Notes: generated by a model from the sequence alone, not told the origin. DNA of 64,000 nt from Pedobacter sp. PACM 27299 (GCF_001412655.1 NZ_CP012996.1:4030001-4094000), one strand, 5' to 3'. Shown: positions 8,986-17,377, counted from the stretch's first letter. A program made the numbers and translations.

Positions 8986-9034
8986 TAACTTCCGCTTGCT
9001 CCTTTGACTCGTCCTAAAATACGTTTACGATTTT

Positions 9035-9979
9035 TTATTCTTGATCCTGCATTAGATTTACAGCAGCATCGTAGTCCTGAATAGGATTTACAATAGTACT
9101 GTTTTTGTGGTAATAATTCTTCCATAATCGCTGGGGTAATATGCTTCCAGCATGAACCTGATCAGGAGTTAGATTTCCTATGCTCATATGGGGCCTTTCC
9201 TCATTGTAGAGCTTGATTACAAAGTCCAGAACCTGTTTCCCTTCTTCCAAATTGTTAACGCTATAGCTGCTTAAGTATTCGTTTTTTATAATTCCGTTAA
9301 CACGTTCGGCAATGGCATTATCCCTTGGATCTCCGCTTTCAGTCATACTTATTTGCACCGTACTTTCCTCCAGCGTCTGTATATACTCATTGCAGCAGTA
9401 CTGTAAGCCGCGGTCTGAATGATGACAGAGGAATTCGATGTTCTCTGCATTAGATAATGCCATTTTCAAGGCCTTAACCGTTTCTACAGCCAAAAGGTTG
9501 TCGGCAACATTATATCCAATAATCTTTCTTGAAAAGGCATCCGTAATGAAGCTGATATACAAAAACTTATCATTTATCTTCCAGTAAGTAATGTCACTTA
9601 CCCATAAGCGGTTTGCCGCCCCAGGCACAAAACCCTTTATTAGATTTGGAAATTTTCGGTACATGTGAAAGGAATTAGTTGTTGATATTCTCCGCTTGTA
9701 CCTCTTTACCAACAAACCAGGCGTTGATAATAGATCAAATAAGGCATCCCGTCCCATTTTTATCTGATGTTCCAAAAGAAACGGTTGAATCAGCTCATAA
9801 AGCTTTCTTGTTCCCATATGTCTATGATCTTTTCTCATCTCAATAACTTTTTTTAATACTAGCTCTTGTTCTATGGTGATAGCCTGGTTATGCCACCAAT
9901 GCTGATAATAGGCTTGCCTGGTCATTCCAAGTATTCGACAGATGCGTGCAAGGCTTTTCCGCTTGTTTCTGTCTTTCAT
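9035..9979 (-). CDS. IS3-family transposase OrfB (DDE integrase core)
   Basis: 314 aa. HTH_21-type N-terminus (LARICRILGMTRQAYY), then the rve core with catalytic acidic residues in WVSDITYW, CHHSDRGLQY and PRDNAIAERVNGIIKNEYL (D, D, E). The C-terminal RPHMSIGNLTPDQVH matches the family. It is expressed as an OrfAB fusion by -1 frameshifting at 10003-10009 and possibly alone from its ATG. Confidence 0.92.
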   Translation of the reverse strand: MKDRNKRKSLARICRILGMTRQAYYQHWWHNQAITIEQELVLKKVIEMRKDHRHMGTRKLYELIQPFLLEHQIKMGRDALFDLLSTPGLLVKRYKRRISTTNSFHMYRKFPNLIKGFVPGAANRLWVSDITYWKINDKFLYISFITDAFSRKIIGYNVADNLLAVETVKALKMALSNAENIEFLCHHSDRGLQYCCNEYIQTLEESTVQISMTESGDPRDNAIAERVNGIIKNEYLSSYSVNNLEEGKQVLDFVIKLYNEERPHMSIGNLTPDQVHAGSILPQRLWKNYYHKNSTIVNPIQDYDAAVNLMQDQE

Positions 9980-9987
9980 TTCAAAGA

Positions 9988-10395
9988 TTACTTGGTGAAT
10001 GACTTTTTTCTAATGTTAATTTTCAGCTCACGTTCCGCTAGTTCTATCATCACTAGGTAGGCTTGTTCTCGAATCTGGCTATCCTCCAGCTGCAATTTTA
10101 ATTGCCTTATTTCTGCATCTCTTTCATCTTTTTCAGGCAATTCAACGAGTTTATTTGTACTAGGTTTATCCTTCATATAGAATGAAATAGGTTTTTTCTT
10201 GACACTGTCGTCAATGTAACCCAATTGCCGCATAAACTTCAAAATTTTGCCGCATTCCCGATGGCTTCCCGTAAATTCCTTCCAGATCGCCTGTTTGGAC
10301 TTACCGCCTTCAAGGAATGCCTTGACGATAGTGTGCTTCTGCTGAGTACTGAAATACATGCCTGGCCGCTGTTTGGCTCTTTCTTTTTTTTCCAT
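9988..10395 (-). CDS. IS3-family transposase OrfA
   Basis: 135 aa, HTH DNA-binding protein (HTIVKAFLEGGKSKQAIWKEF) with a C-terminal leucine-rich coiled coil (RDAEIRQLKLQLEDSQIREQ), the IS3 OrfA layout. Near the stop the frame reads AGA AAA AAG, a classical A_AAA_AAG slippery heptamer (complement of 10003-10009). A -1 slip there continues VIHQVIFEMKDRNKR into OrfB, giving the full-length transposase. Confidence 0.9.
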   Translation of the reverse strand: MEKKERAKQRPGMYFSTQQKHTIVKAFLEGGKSKQAIWKEFTGSHRECGKILKFMRQLGYIDDSVKKKPISFYMKDKPSTNKLVELPEKDERDAEIRQLKLQLEDSQIREQAYLVMIELAERELKINIRKKSFTK

Positions 10396-10517
10396 TTTTT
10401 TGTCCTTTTTGGGTGTAAACCCATTTTAGGACAAGACACTTTTCATGGAAGAGAAAAGGCAATCAGATAGTACAAAATTCACTGCAATACATTCCCGTAA
10501 ATTGAATGAAACCTAGT

Positions 10518-10880
10518 TCAATTACCGGCCAAATTCCCTTCAACAATGGCGTTCTTCAAAACAGGCTTGCCATTCAAATTTGATTCTACGGACAGTTGCA
10601 TTAAAGCTCCAAAAGGAACGAATCGAATTTCAGTTTCACCAGCTAAATACAAATCGTCCTCACCTGGTTTCTTATAAACCGAAAGACTGATCTTCTTTCC
10701 GGAATCTTTAATCGTAAAGAAGCAATTGATGGCCATAAAAGTCTTAGACCATAACATAAAGTCAAGTTTAGCAAGGTAATTTCCGATAGGTACGTGCTCT
10801 TTGTAGAAAGAATAATTCTTTGGTTCATAACCCGCTTCCAAAGCAGGAAAGAATCCCATAACAGTGGTTTCTCTATTCAT
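10518..10880 (-). CDS. Hypothetical protein, 120 aa
   Basis: Not recognised. It is soluble, without signal peptide, rich in beta-strand-like segments (KISLSVYKKPGEDDLYLAGETEIRF, ALMQLSVESNLNGKPVLKNAIVEGN). It is a single-gene unit with a 16-bp perfect palindrome 48 bp upstream of its ATG. The IS lies downstream of it. Confidence 0.55.
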   Translation of the reverse strand: MNRETTVMGFFPALEAGYEPKNYSFYKEHVPIGNYLAKLDFMLWSKTFMAINCFFTIKDSGKKISLSVYKKPGEDDLYLAGETEIRFVPFGALMQLSVESNLNGKPVLKNAIVEGNLAGN

Positions 10881-10927
10881 TTTTTTAGGTATTGTTTACC
10901 CAAAGATTCAGCTTTTAAGAGCCCTGG

Positions 10928-10943
10928 TTTCCCATATGGGAAA
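10928..10943. promoter_or_regulatory. Perfect 16-bp palindrome, candidate operator
   Basis: TTTCCCATATGGGAAA is fully self-complementary and lies 48-63 bp upstream of the hypothetical gene at 10518-10880. A related but looser repeat (ATCCC-ACAT-GGGAT) is found at 60452-60465 before the HTH gene. The binding protein is unknown. Confidence 0.5.
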
Positions 10944-11090
10944 AACAGTTGAAATGCCAAGGTGAACTCTCCTACTACATGAATAAAAAGTAAACCTGAA
11001 ATATATTGATTTATTCATTCTGTCTTTCTTAAAAAAACCCAGATCAATAAGAAAAAACAAACAGGTATTCTTTAATTTAAATTTGACTTT

Positions 11091-11870
11091 TTATACAAAA
11101 AGCGTTTGCTCATCAGTATAATACGTGGTTAATTGAGCATTCATTTTCATTTTAATCACCTTCCCTGTTGGACTACATTTTTTCTTGGCATTATGAATCA
11201 TTAATAAATCAAGGCCTTTTTGTTTATCGTTGAACAAGTCTAACTTCCTTGCTTGCTTGATCAGGTCTTGTAAAACGTACTTAATTGTTTTATGAAGAAT
11301 TCTAACTTCAGTCTTTGGAATCCTACTTACAATTGAAAAAGGAGAAATATTGGCAAACCAAAGAATTTCATCCGCATAGGCTTGATCTATTCCCCTAATT
11401 ACTTTCTGATCGATTAACAAGGATTTGACCTCGACTTCTGTTTCAGAAAACAAGTTCATGAGGTAGTCCACTGACATTTCCTTAGATAAAACATCAGGAA
11501 CAGCCAAAGCAACCGGGTTCAGATCAAACCTACTCAGTTGCTGACAATCCTTGACACTAATAATTTGTCCACCACTAAAACTAAAGTCTAATAATCCAGC
11601 AGTGACCTCCTGATTTTGCATGATAATTTGAAATTCTGTCGAATTGGATAAGTTGATTTCCAAGACCGAATGATTCTTGAACTGAAAGCATAATGAAAAC
11701 CCGTCACGCCAAACTTTTTTCAATTCATGACCTACAAGATTTTCATTTAGCGCTGCAATGGAAACATTGATACAACTATCCTGCATAATATTCAGCTTTT
11801 GCAGAAGCCTGTTTTTATACTTTCTATCGAAAATTTCAGCACAAATTTCTAAGTAAGGTAACGTAAACAT
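11091..11870 (-). CDS. Fpg/Nei-like DNA-glycosylase fold protein lacking the catalytic N-terminus
   Basis: 259 aa. The helix-two-turn-helix segment is clear (VKSLLIDQKVIRGIDQAYAD, then EILWFANISPFS; about residues 148-178). Active Fpg/Nei enzymes begin M-P-E and use Pro2 as the Schiff-base nucleophile and Glu3 as acid; here the start is MFTLPYLE, with Phe and Thr at those positions. The C-terminal zinc finger is also reduced: one Cys in KKKCSPTGKVIK and none of the usual paired CxxC. It may bind DNA or damage without classical glycosylase chemistry. It has its own promoter with a perfect FNR box, so it belongs to the low-oxygen regulon. Confidence 0.7.
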   Translation of the reverse strand: MFTLPYLEICAEIFDRKYKNRLLQKLNIMQDSCINVSIAALNENLVGHELKKVWRDGFSLCFQFKNHSVLEINLSNSTEFQIIMQNQEVTAGLLDFSFSGGQIISVKDCQQLSRFDLNPVALAVPDVLSKEMSVDYLMNLFSETEVEVKSLLIDQKVIRGIDQAYADEILWFANISPFSIVSRIPKTEVRILHKTIKYVLQDLIKQARKLDLFNDKQKGLDLLMIHNAKKKCSPTGKVIKMKMNAQLTTYYTDEQTLFV

Positions 11871-11902
11871 AATTTAAATCAGAACTTGATGAGGTAAGGG
11901 TT

Positions 11903-11967
11903 TAAAGGTACGCTGTCTTCCTACCTTCTTTTCCTGCTTTATGCAATTCATTATTGATCTAAATCAA
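11903..11967 (-). promoter_or_regulatory. Perfect FNR consensus box with -7 element, promoter of Fpg-like gene
   Basis: TTGATCTAAATCAA (11954-11967) matches TTGAT-N4-ATCAA exactly and sits in a wider palindrome (ATTCAT/ATGAAT arms). TACCTTTA (11903-11910, minus strand) ends 57.5 bp from the centre. The box may also serve the divergent response-regulator gene at 12072, 105 bp to the right, but no well-spaced -7 element is seen on that side. Confidence 0.7.
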
Positions 11968-12071
11968 TGATGAATTCAAAATTTAACAGCGCTATTTTAT
12001 CATTGCAGTGATTAACATGGCAAATGCTTTAACTTCAAAGAGTCTTCAGAATTAAACACCATATTTACTTG

Positions 12072-12749
12072 ATGAAATTTCTAATTGTTGAAGACGAGGA
12101 AGGATTAAGGAAAAGTATTGATCAGTATTTGACTGCTGAAGGAAATATTTGTGATTGGGCTTCCAGCTATGAGCAAGGTTATCAAAAGCTATCCCTTTAC
12201 GACTATGACTGTGTTTTACTTGACTTAACGCTTCCCGATGGAGAAGGGCTTCAGCTATTAAAATACCTTAAAAAAGTGAATAAATCGGATGGTGTTCTTA
12301 TCATTTCTGCACGTAACTCCTTAGATCAAAAAATCGCAGGCCTAAGTATGGGTGCAGATGATTACCTGATCAAACCCTTTCACTTGTCAGAACTATACGC
12401 AAGGATTATGGCCATTGTAAGACGTAGGAATTTTAACGGAAACAGCCTTGTTCAGTTTAATGAGCTGGAGATCGACACGATTTCTAAGGAGCTCAAAGTA
12501 AATAATAAGCTGGTATATTTAACTAGAAAGGAGTTTGATCTTCTATTGTATTTTGTGACGAACAAAAATAAGGTGATTTCCAAATCTGCAGCTGTGGTAC
12601 ACATCTGGGGTGATGAAGCAGATATGGCAGACAGTTTTGATTTCATTTATACTCATATTAAAAATGTGAGAAAGAAATTAACAGATGCTGGCTGTAAAGA
12701 TTATTTCCAGTCTGTTTATGGAATAGGCTATAAATTCTGCGAAACATGA
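12072..12749 (+). CDS. OmpR-family response regulator
   Basis: 225 aa. Receiver domain with acidic pocket VEDEE, phospho-acceptor Asp51 (CVLLDLTLPDGEG) and Lys in LIKPFHLSEL. C-terminal winged helix with LTRKEFDLLLYFVTNKNKVIS and the terminal YGIGYKF. A TTG three bases upstream is in frame, but the ATG at 12072 is the natural start. It overlaps the kinase gene by 4 bp (ATGA). Targets are unknown; the redox cluster beginning at 14111 is the obvious neighbour. Confidence 0.92.
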   Translation: MKFLIVEDEEGLRKSIDQYLTAEGNICDWASSYEQGYQKLSLYDYDCVLLDLTLPDGEGLQLLKYLKKVNKSDGVLIISARNSLDQKIAGLSMGADDYLIKPFHLSELYARIMAIVRRRNFNGNSLVQFNELEIDTISKELKVNNKLVYLTRKEFDLLLYFVTNKNKVISKSAAVVHIWGDEADMADSFDFIYTHIKNVRKKLTDAGCKDYFQSVYGIGYKFCET

Positions 12750-14011
12750 AATTATTTAGCAGCTATAACCGGATCTTATCCGTCATTACCCTTTCAGGGT
12801 TATTAGTCATAGGCTTTCTGTTTTATCAAACACTTGGTCAATACCTCAACAGACAGATGGAAGATCATCTATATGAGGAGCTCCTGGAAGTTAGAGATTT
12901 TGCGCATGTGAAAAACATTCTGCCCTCTCCTGATGGTTTCGATGATGTAATCGTGGAATATAAAAAGATTAAAAAACTGGAAGACCAGCGTAAGTTTTTT
13001 GCCGACACCAACTTTTATAACCCGAAGAAAAAACATAAGGAGTCCGGTCGTTACCTGATGACACAAATGGTTTTAAATGGACAGCCTTATGAGCTGAAGA
13101 TTATTGCCTCTAAGTTTGAACGGGAAGAACAAATAAAAAGCATTGTCCTCATAATTTTACTGCCTGTAATAGTACTATTACTAATTTTATGGTTGGTAAA
13201 CCGAGTACTGATTAAAAAAATGTGGATCCCCTTCAGACAAATTCTAACAAACATTAAAGCATTTAACATCAACCAGGAAGAAGTTTTTAAACCTATTGAA
13301 ACCAACATTGATGAATTTAAAGAGTTGAATAAAGCCGTGCTTGACGTCTCCTTGAAAGTGAAATCAGATTATAAGGAAATTAAGTTATTTACTGAAAATG
13401 CTTCTCATGAAATGATGACTCCTTTAGCTGTGATTAACTCTAAGCTAGACACCATGCTACAATCTAACACTTTAAATAAAGAAGAAAGTGAGATCCTGGC
13501 AGACTTATATAAGGCGACCTCTAAACTGACCAAATTAAATCAATCTCTGTTATTATTGGTTAAGATCGATAACAATCAACTTCAAGACAAGGAAAAAATC
13601 GACCTTGAAGCATTACTTTATGAGCGAATCAATTACTTTCAGGATTTTATTCAAAAGAGAAATCTGAATGTAAACACAGAGATCAGCAAGCTTTCCATTT
13701 ACGCCAACCGTTCAATGGTAGAGATGCTCATTAACAACCTCTTCAGTAATGCAATCAGGCATAATTATGTTGGTGGATTTATAAAGATTGTACTAACTCC
13801 CTCCAGCCTTCTATTTTCGAATACCAGCACCCAAGCGCGCTTAGACCCGGTTAAGATCTTTGAACGGTTTTACAAGGACAATGCATCAGAAGGAACTGGT
13901 TTGGGCCTGGCCATTCTAAAACAGGTATGCCTGAGACAAAGTTACACACTGGCTTACGAGTATCAGGAGGGTCAACACTACTTCAAAATTGAATTTAATA
14001 ACCCTAGTTAA
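12746..14011 (+). CDS. Sensor histidine kinase (two membrane helices, HisKA/HATPase)
   Basis: 421 aa. Helix 1 near residues 12-28, an approximately 115-residue periplasmic loop, helix 2 near residues 131-152, then HisKA with the phospho-His in ENASHEMMTPLAVI and HATPase motifs N box INNLFSNAIRHN and G2 EGTGLGLAIL. The G1 box is weak. It is the partner of the OmpR-type regulator just upstream. The periplasmic input signal is unknown. Confidence 0.9.
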   Translation: MKLFSSYNRILSVITLSGLLVIGFLFYQTLGQYLNRQMEDHLYEELLEVRDFAHVKNILPSPDGFDDVIVEYKKIKKLEDQRKFFADTNFYNPKKKHKESGRYLMTQMVLNGQPYELKIIASKFEREEQIKSIVLIILLPVIVLLLILWLVNRVLIKKMWIPFRQILTNIKAFNINQEEVFKPIETNIDEFKELNKAVLDVSLKVKSDYKEIKLFTENASHEMMTPLAVINSKLDTMLQSNTLNKEESEILADLYKATSKLTKLNQSLLLLVKIDNNQLQDKEKIDLEALLYERINYFQDFIQKRNLNVNTEISKLSIYANRSMVEMLINNLFSNAIRHNYVGGFIKIVLTPSSLLFSNTSTQARLDPVKIFERFYKDNASEGTGLGLAILKQVCLRQSYTLAYEYQEGQHYFKIEFNNPS

Positions 14012-14096
14012 AAATAACGATTTGATTAAATTAACATAATTTAACACTCAACTTCACAATGTCTTCAGAATTGCCATAGATATTAGCTTCATAATT

Positions 14097-14102
14097 TAGG
14101 AG
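14097..14102 (+). promoter_or_regulatory. Strong Shine-Dalgarno AGGAGG before the Rieske gene
   Basis: AGGAGG lies 8 nt before the ATG at 14111. Such sites are rare in this window, where most starts have no visible SD, so translation of this cluster may be unusually strong. Confidence 0.55.
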
Positions 14103-14110
14103 GTAAAATT

Positions 14111-14536
14111 ATGGATAGAAAAGATTTTTTAGCCAGTATAGGATTATCAGCCGCAACATTTGCATTCATCAATTGTGCAGGATGTGCCAAAAGTTCAAAT
14201 GCACCTTCAGGGGACACTTCAGGTCCAACTGGCATTGATTTCACTTTAGACCTGAACTTACCCGCAAATGCAGGACTCAGTAATAACGGAGGGCATTTAG
14301 TTTCCAATGGCGTCATTGTTGCACGTACTACTTCTGGCTCATTTGTGGCTGCCCAGCGGTCCTGCACTCACGAAAGCTATGGCTTAATCTATCAGCCTAG
14401 TGCTTCCAGATTTTATTGTGCCAACCATGGCGCAACTTTCTCAGAAAGCGGTACCGTTACGAATGGTCCTGCTTCCAGAGCATTAACGACTTATCACACC
14501 CAACTCACAGGAACTTCACTAAGAATTTACAGCTAA
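14111..14536 (+). CDS. Exported Rieske [2Fe-2S] protein (possible lipoprotein)
   Basis: 141 aa. The N-terminus (MDRKDFLASIGLSAATFAFINCAGC) is a signal segment with a Cys near residue 22, suggesting a lipoprotein or Tat-like export. The cluster-binding motifs are SCTHE (C-x-H) and YCANHGATF (C-x-x-H), spaced about 18 residues apart, as in arsenite-oxidase-type and soluble Rieske proteins. It is the first gene of a redox cluster: thioredoxin-like, ApbE, DUF4266, DUF3570 and cytochrome b follow on the same strand within 3.5 kb. Likely role: periplasmic electron carrier. Confidence 0.88.
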   Translation: MDRKDFLASIGLSAATFAFINCAGCAKSSNAPSGDTSGPTGIDFTLDLNLPANAGLSNNGGHLVSNGVIVARTTSGSFVAAQRSCTHESYGLIYQPSASRFYCANHGATFSESGTVTNGPASRALTTYHTQLTGTSLRIYS

Positions 14537-14540
14537 CACG

Positions 14541-14963
14541 ATGAAACTATTATTGATCTTTTTCCTAGGCATCATTCCAAGCACTTTAATCTGGAATGAA
14601 AATTTTAATGAGGCACAACAACAGGCTAAAACTTCACATAAACAGATCTTAATTAATTTTTCAGGATCTGACTGGTGTGGCCCTTGTATCCGTTTAAGAA
14701 AAGAAATTCTGGAATCAGAGGTATTTGAGGCTTATGCCAAAGAAAACCTGGTACTGGTAAGAGCCGATTTTCCCAGACAAAAGAAAAACCAATTACCTGC
14801 AGCGCAAATCAAAAAGAACGAATCTTTGGCCGAGCAATATAACCCTGAGGGAAAATTCCCTTATACCATTTTACTAGATGAAAATGGAAAAATCCTCAAA
14901 TCTTGGGATGGTTATCCAAACGTGGCCGCTGAAAAATTTGTATCGGAGATTAAAACCAGATAA
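14541..14963 (+). CDS. Exported thioredoxin-fold protein (CGPC)
   Basis: 140 aa with a short signal peptide (MKLLLIFFLGIIPSTLIW). Thioredoxin motif SGSDWCGPCIRLRKEI near residue 46 and cis-Pro region GKFPYTILLDENG. Residues 85-110 carry the insertion typical of the DUF255/YbbN-like thioredoxin_7 group. Expected function is thiol-disulfide chemistry in the periplasm, perhaps for the Cys-rich DUF4266 partner. It follows the Rieske gene by 4 bp. Confidence 0.88.
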   Translation: MKLLLIFFLGIIPSTLIWNENFNEAQQQAKTSHKQILINFSGSDWCGPCIRLRKEILESEVFEAYAKENLVLVRADFPRQKKNQLPAAQIKKNESLAEQYNPEGKFPYTILLDENGKILKSWDGYPNVAAEKFVSEIKTR

Positions 14964-14971
14964 AACGCTTT

Positions 14972-15907
14972 ATGGAAACTATGGCAACTTATAAGCGCGT
15001 GCTAAAACTAATGGGAAACCGTTTTGAGTTCACAGTCGTCGCTGACAAGGAGGAATCAGGACAGAAATCCATTGATGCAGCCATAGCAGAGGTTAGCCGG
15101 ATCGAGGCCTTATTCAGCACTTTTCAAGAAAGCAGCCAGACTAGTCTGATCAATCAATATGCAGGAATAAAACCTGTAAAAGTTGATCCAGAAATGATCC
15201 AGCTGATCCAGCGTGCAGTAAAAATATCAGAACTTACCCAAGGTGCATTTGACATTACCTACGGCTCAATTGATAAAAGCCTGTGGAATTTTGATACCAG
15301 TATGACCTCCCTGCCTGACGCGGAAACGGCGTTGCAGTCGGTCAGTTTGATTAACTACCAGCATGTAATTGTTGATGTTCCCCATTCTACAGTGATGTTA
15401 AAAAATGAGGACATGCGTATCGGTTTTGGAGGTATAGGAAAAGGTTATGCTGCAGACCGGGCTAAACAGGTATTACAAAATCTTGGAATCAAAAGTGGTA
15501 TTGTTAATGCTGCTGGCGACCTCGTGACCTGGGGCAGCCAATCAGAAGATAAAGATTGGACCATCGGCATAGCCGATCCGGATCAAAGTGACCGTCCTTT
15601 CTCTGCCCTTAACATCAGCAACATGGCGATTGCCACTTCCGGTAATTACGAAAAATATGCCACCATTAATGGCAAAAGGTATTCCCATACCATTGACCCA
15701 AAGACTGGTTTACCGGTTACTGGAATTAAAAGTGTCAGTATTCTTTGTCCTAGTGCCGAACTGGCCGATGCACTGGCGACCCCGGTGATCGTTATGGGGG
15801 TTCAGGTTGGGCTTGACCTGATCAACCAATTACAACAAGTAGCCTGTATCATCATAGATGACCATGACAGGTTATATACTTCCAAGAATATTAATGTAAA
15901 ACACTGA
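14972..15907 (+). CDS. apbE: FAD:protein FMN transferase (ApbE)
   Basis: 311 aa. ApbE motifs: RIEALFSTFQESSQTSLIN near the N-terminus, FDITYGS, the glycine-rich IGFGGIGKGYAADRAKQVL, GIVNAAGDL and KRYSHTIDPKTGLPV, which coordinate FAD and Mg. The enzyme attaches FMN to Thr/Ser of target proteins outside the cytoplasm. No recognisable signal peptide is present at the start used here, which is unusual for an exported ApbE. The target is not obvious: no protein in the cluster has a clear D-x-x-S-G-A-T/S motif. Confidence 0.88.
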   Translation: METMATYKRVLKLMGNRFEFTVVADKEESGQKSIDAAIAEVSRIEALFSTFQESSQTSLINQYAGIKPVKVDPEMIQLIQRAVKISELTQGAFDITYGSIDKSLWNFDTSMTSLPDAETALQSVSLINYQHVIVDVPHSTVMLKNEDMRIGFGGIGKGYAADRAKQVLQNLGIKSGIVNAAGDLVTWGSQSEDKDWTIGIADPDQSDRPFSALNISNMAIATSGNYEKYATINGKRYSHTIDPKTGLPVTGIKSVSILCPSAELADALATPVIVMGVQVGLDLINQLQQVACIIIDDHDRLYTSKNINVKH

Positions 15908-15908
15908 T

Positions 15909-16139
15909 ATGAAAACGTCCTTTGACCGATCTGTACTATTGGGTGTGAGCTTTTTCGCCCTGAGTATGCTGAGCGCCTGCGCCACAGTAAAACCTTACCA
16001 GAAAAGCAAGTTAAATGATTCTGAAATGGCCTTGTCCTCCCGAAAGGTGCAGAAATTTGAACAAAGTTTCCAATTGTACCGGGAAGGCGGTTCTGGTGCC
16101 AATGGTGGCAAAAGTGGTGGTGGCTGTGGTTGTAATTAA
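15909..16139 (+). CDS. DUF4266 small lipoprotein with Gly/Cys-rich tail
   Basis: 76 aa. A lipobox LSACA gives a lipidated Cys near residue 24. The conserved part (VKPYQKSKLNDSEMALSSRKVQKFEQSF) is followed by a low-complexity tail GGSGANGGKSGGGCGCN ending in C-x-C. The family always travels with DUF3570 and ApbE-type genes. The terminal Cys pair suggests metal binding or disulfide exchange with the neighbouring thioredoxin; SGAN in the tail resembles but does not match an ApbE site. It starts 1 bp after apbE. Confidence 0.8.
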   Translation: MKTSFDRSVLLGVSFFALSMLSACATVKPYQKSKLNDSEMALSSRKVQKFEQSFQLYREGGSGANGGKSGGGCGCN

Positions 16140-16147
16140 CTGAAATC

Positions 16148-17368
16148 ATGAGAAAAATCTATCTGCATGTACTCATGCTGTTCGCTGGCGTATTAGGCGC
16201 ACAAGGACAAATTAAGATTAAACCGACCCCCTCAGACACGACCAACTACCAAAGTCGCAAGCTGAAGATCGATGAGATCAATCTGGTATCTGCATATTAT
16301 CATCAGAATGGCAATAATTCTGCGGTAACCGGAGGGATTGGAACAGAGAAACTCAGCGATTTTGCGAACACGATTGACCTGCAGTTGTCCAAGTTAAATA
16401 AGGCCGGAAATAAAAACACTTTTTTGTTTGAGCTGGGTGTAGACCATTATACTTCCGCCTCATCTGATAAAATAGACCCGAGTACGATCTCCTCGGCCTC
16501 TATGGCAGATACTCGCGTTTACCCTTCCTTAAACTGGACACACAGCAATGAAAAAACAGGAAATGCATTTGGTTTTACAGGATCCTTTTCTACGGAATAT
16601 GATTACCAGTCCTTAGGTGCAGGATTTAACGTTACCCGATTATCAAAAGATAAAAACACCCAGTTTGACTTCAAATTGCAGGCATTTTTAGATACCTGGA
16701 AGGTCATTCTACCTATTGAACTGAGATCTGCAGCGAGTCTTGGCAATGGCCATGAATCCAGAAGCGAAGGATCTAGTCCCCGGAATTCCTTCAGCGCATC
16801 GTTCTCCCTTTCACAAGTCATCAATCAGAAGCTTCAGGCAATGATTATTGTTGAACCCGCCTACCAAAAAGGTCTGCTGGCGACCAAATATCAACGCGTT
16901 TATTTTACCGATGGTTCCTTAAGAGCAGAGAACTTACCTGATCAACGCTATAAACTTCCTATTGCTGCAAGATTAAATTACTTTGCTACCGATCAGGTGA
17001 TCATCCGGGCTTATTACCGGTATTTCATGGATAATTGGGGCATCAGGGCACATACTGCAGAAATAGAAGTTCCGGTAAAACTGACTTCTTTTATCTCTAT
17101 AAGTCCATTTTACCGCTACAATAACCAAACAGGGACAAAATACTTTGCTCCTTATGGGCAGCATGATCCATCAGCCCAGTATTTTACCAGCGATTATGAC
17201 TTGTCTACATTAAACAGTGATTTCTATGGAGCGGGCATCAGACTAGCACCACCACATGGTGTATTTGGCTGGCAGCACTTAAATATGCTGGAATTGAGAT
17301 ACGGACATTATAGCAGATCTACCGGACTGGTTTCTAATATCATCAGCTTAAATTTAAAAGTAAAATAA
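16148..17368 (+). CDS. DUF3570 outer-membrane beta-barrel protein
   Basis: 406 aa with a signal peptide (MRKIYLHVLMLFAGVLGAQG). The rest is alternating amphipathic strands with aromatic girdles (RYGHYSRSTGLVSNIISLNLKVK at the end), as expected for an outer-membrane barrel. DUF3570 is genetically tied to DUF4266 and ApbE. Function is not established; an electron- or metal-transfer conduit is an inference. Followed by a strong hairpin at 17378-17403. Confidence 0.85.
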   Translation: MRKIYLHVLMLFAGVLGAQGQIKIKPTPSDTTNYQSRKLKIDEINLVSAYYHQNGNNSAVTGGIGTEKLSDFANTIDLQLSKLNKAGNKNTFLFELGVDHYTSASSDKIDPSTISSASMADTRVYPSLNWTHSNEKTGNAFGFTGSFSTEYDYQSLGAGFNVTRLSKDKNTQFDFKLQAFLDTWKVILPIELRSAASLGNGHESRSEGSSPRNSFSASFSLSQVINQKLQAMIIVEPAYQKGLLATKYQRVYFTDGSLRAENLPDQRYKLPIAARLNYFATDQVIIRAYYRYFMDNWGIRAHTAEIEVPVKLTSFISISPFYRYNNQTGTKYFAPYGQHDPSAQYFTSDYDLSTLNSDFYGAGIRLAPPHGVFGWQHLNMLELRYGHYSRSTGLVSNIISLNLKVK

Positions 17369-17377
17369 AAACCCAGG

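Larger units (their letters stand above)
9005..10438 (-). mobile_element. IS3-family insertion sequence, apparently complete (1434 bp)
   Basis: Terminal inverted repeats of about 24 bp match at 20 positions: left end TGACTCGTCCTAAAAT... from 9005, right end complement TGTCTTGTCCTAAAAT... ending at 10438; both start TG as is usual for IS3. A 3-bp direct repeat CTT flanks it (9002-9004 and 10439-10441). The two orfs overlap through an A_AAA_AAG frameshift site. It sits just outside the candidate oriT, so it interrupts whatever lay upstream of the mobilization module. Confidence 0.9.

Noticed and set aside
12004..12068. FNR box at 11954 as activator of the response-regulator gene at 12072
   Set aside because: The best -7-like octamer (TATCATTG) ends 44.5 bp from the centre, outside the two spacings seen elsewhere; the leftward promoter fits better.
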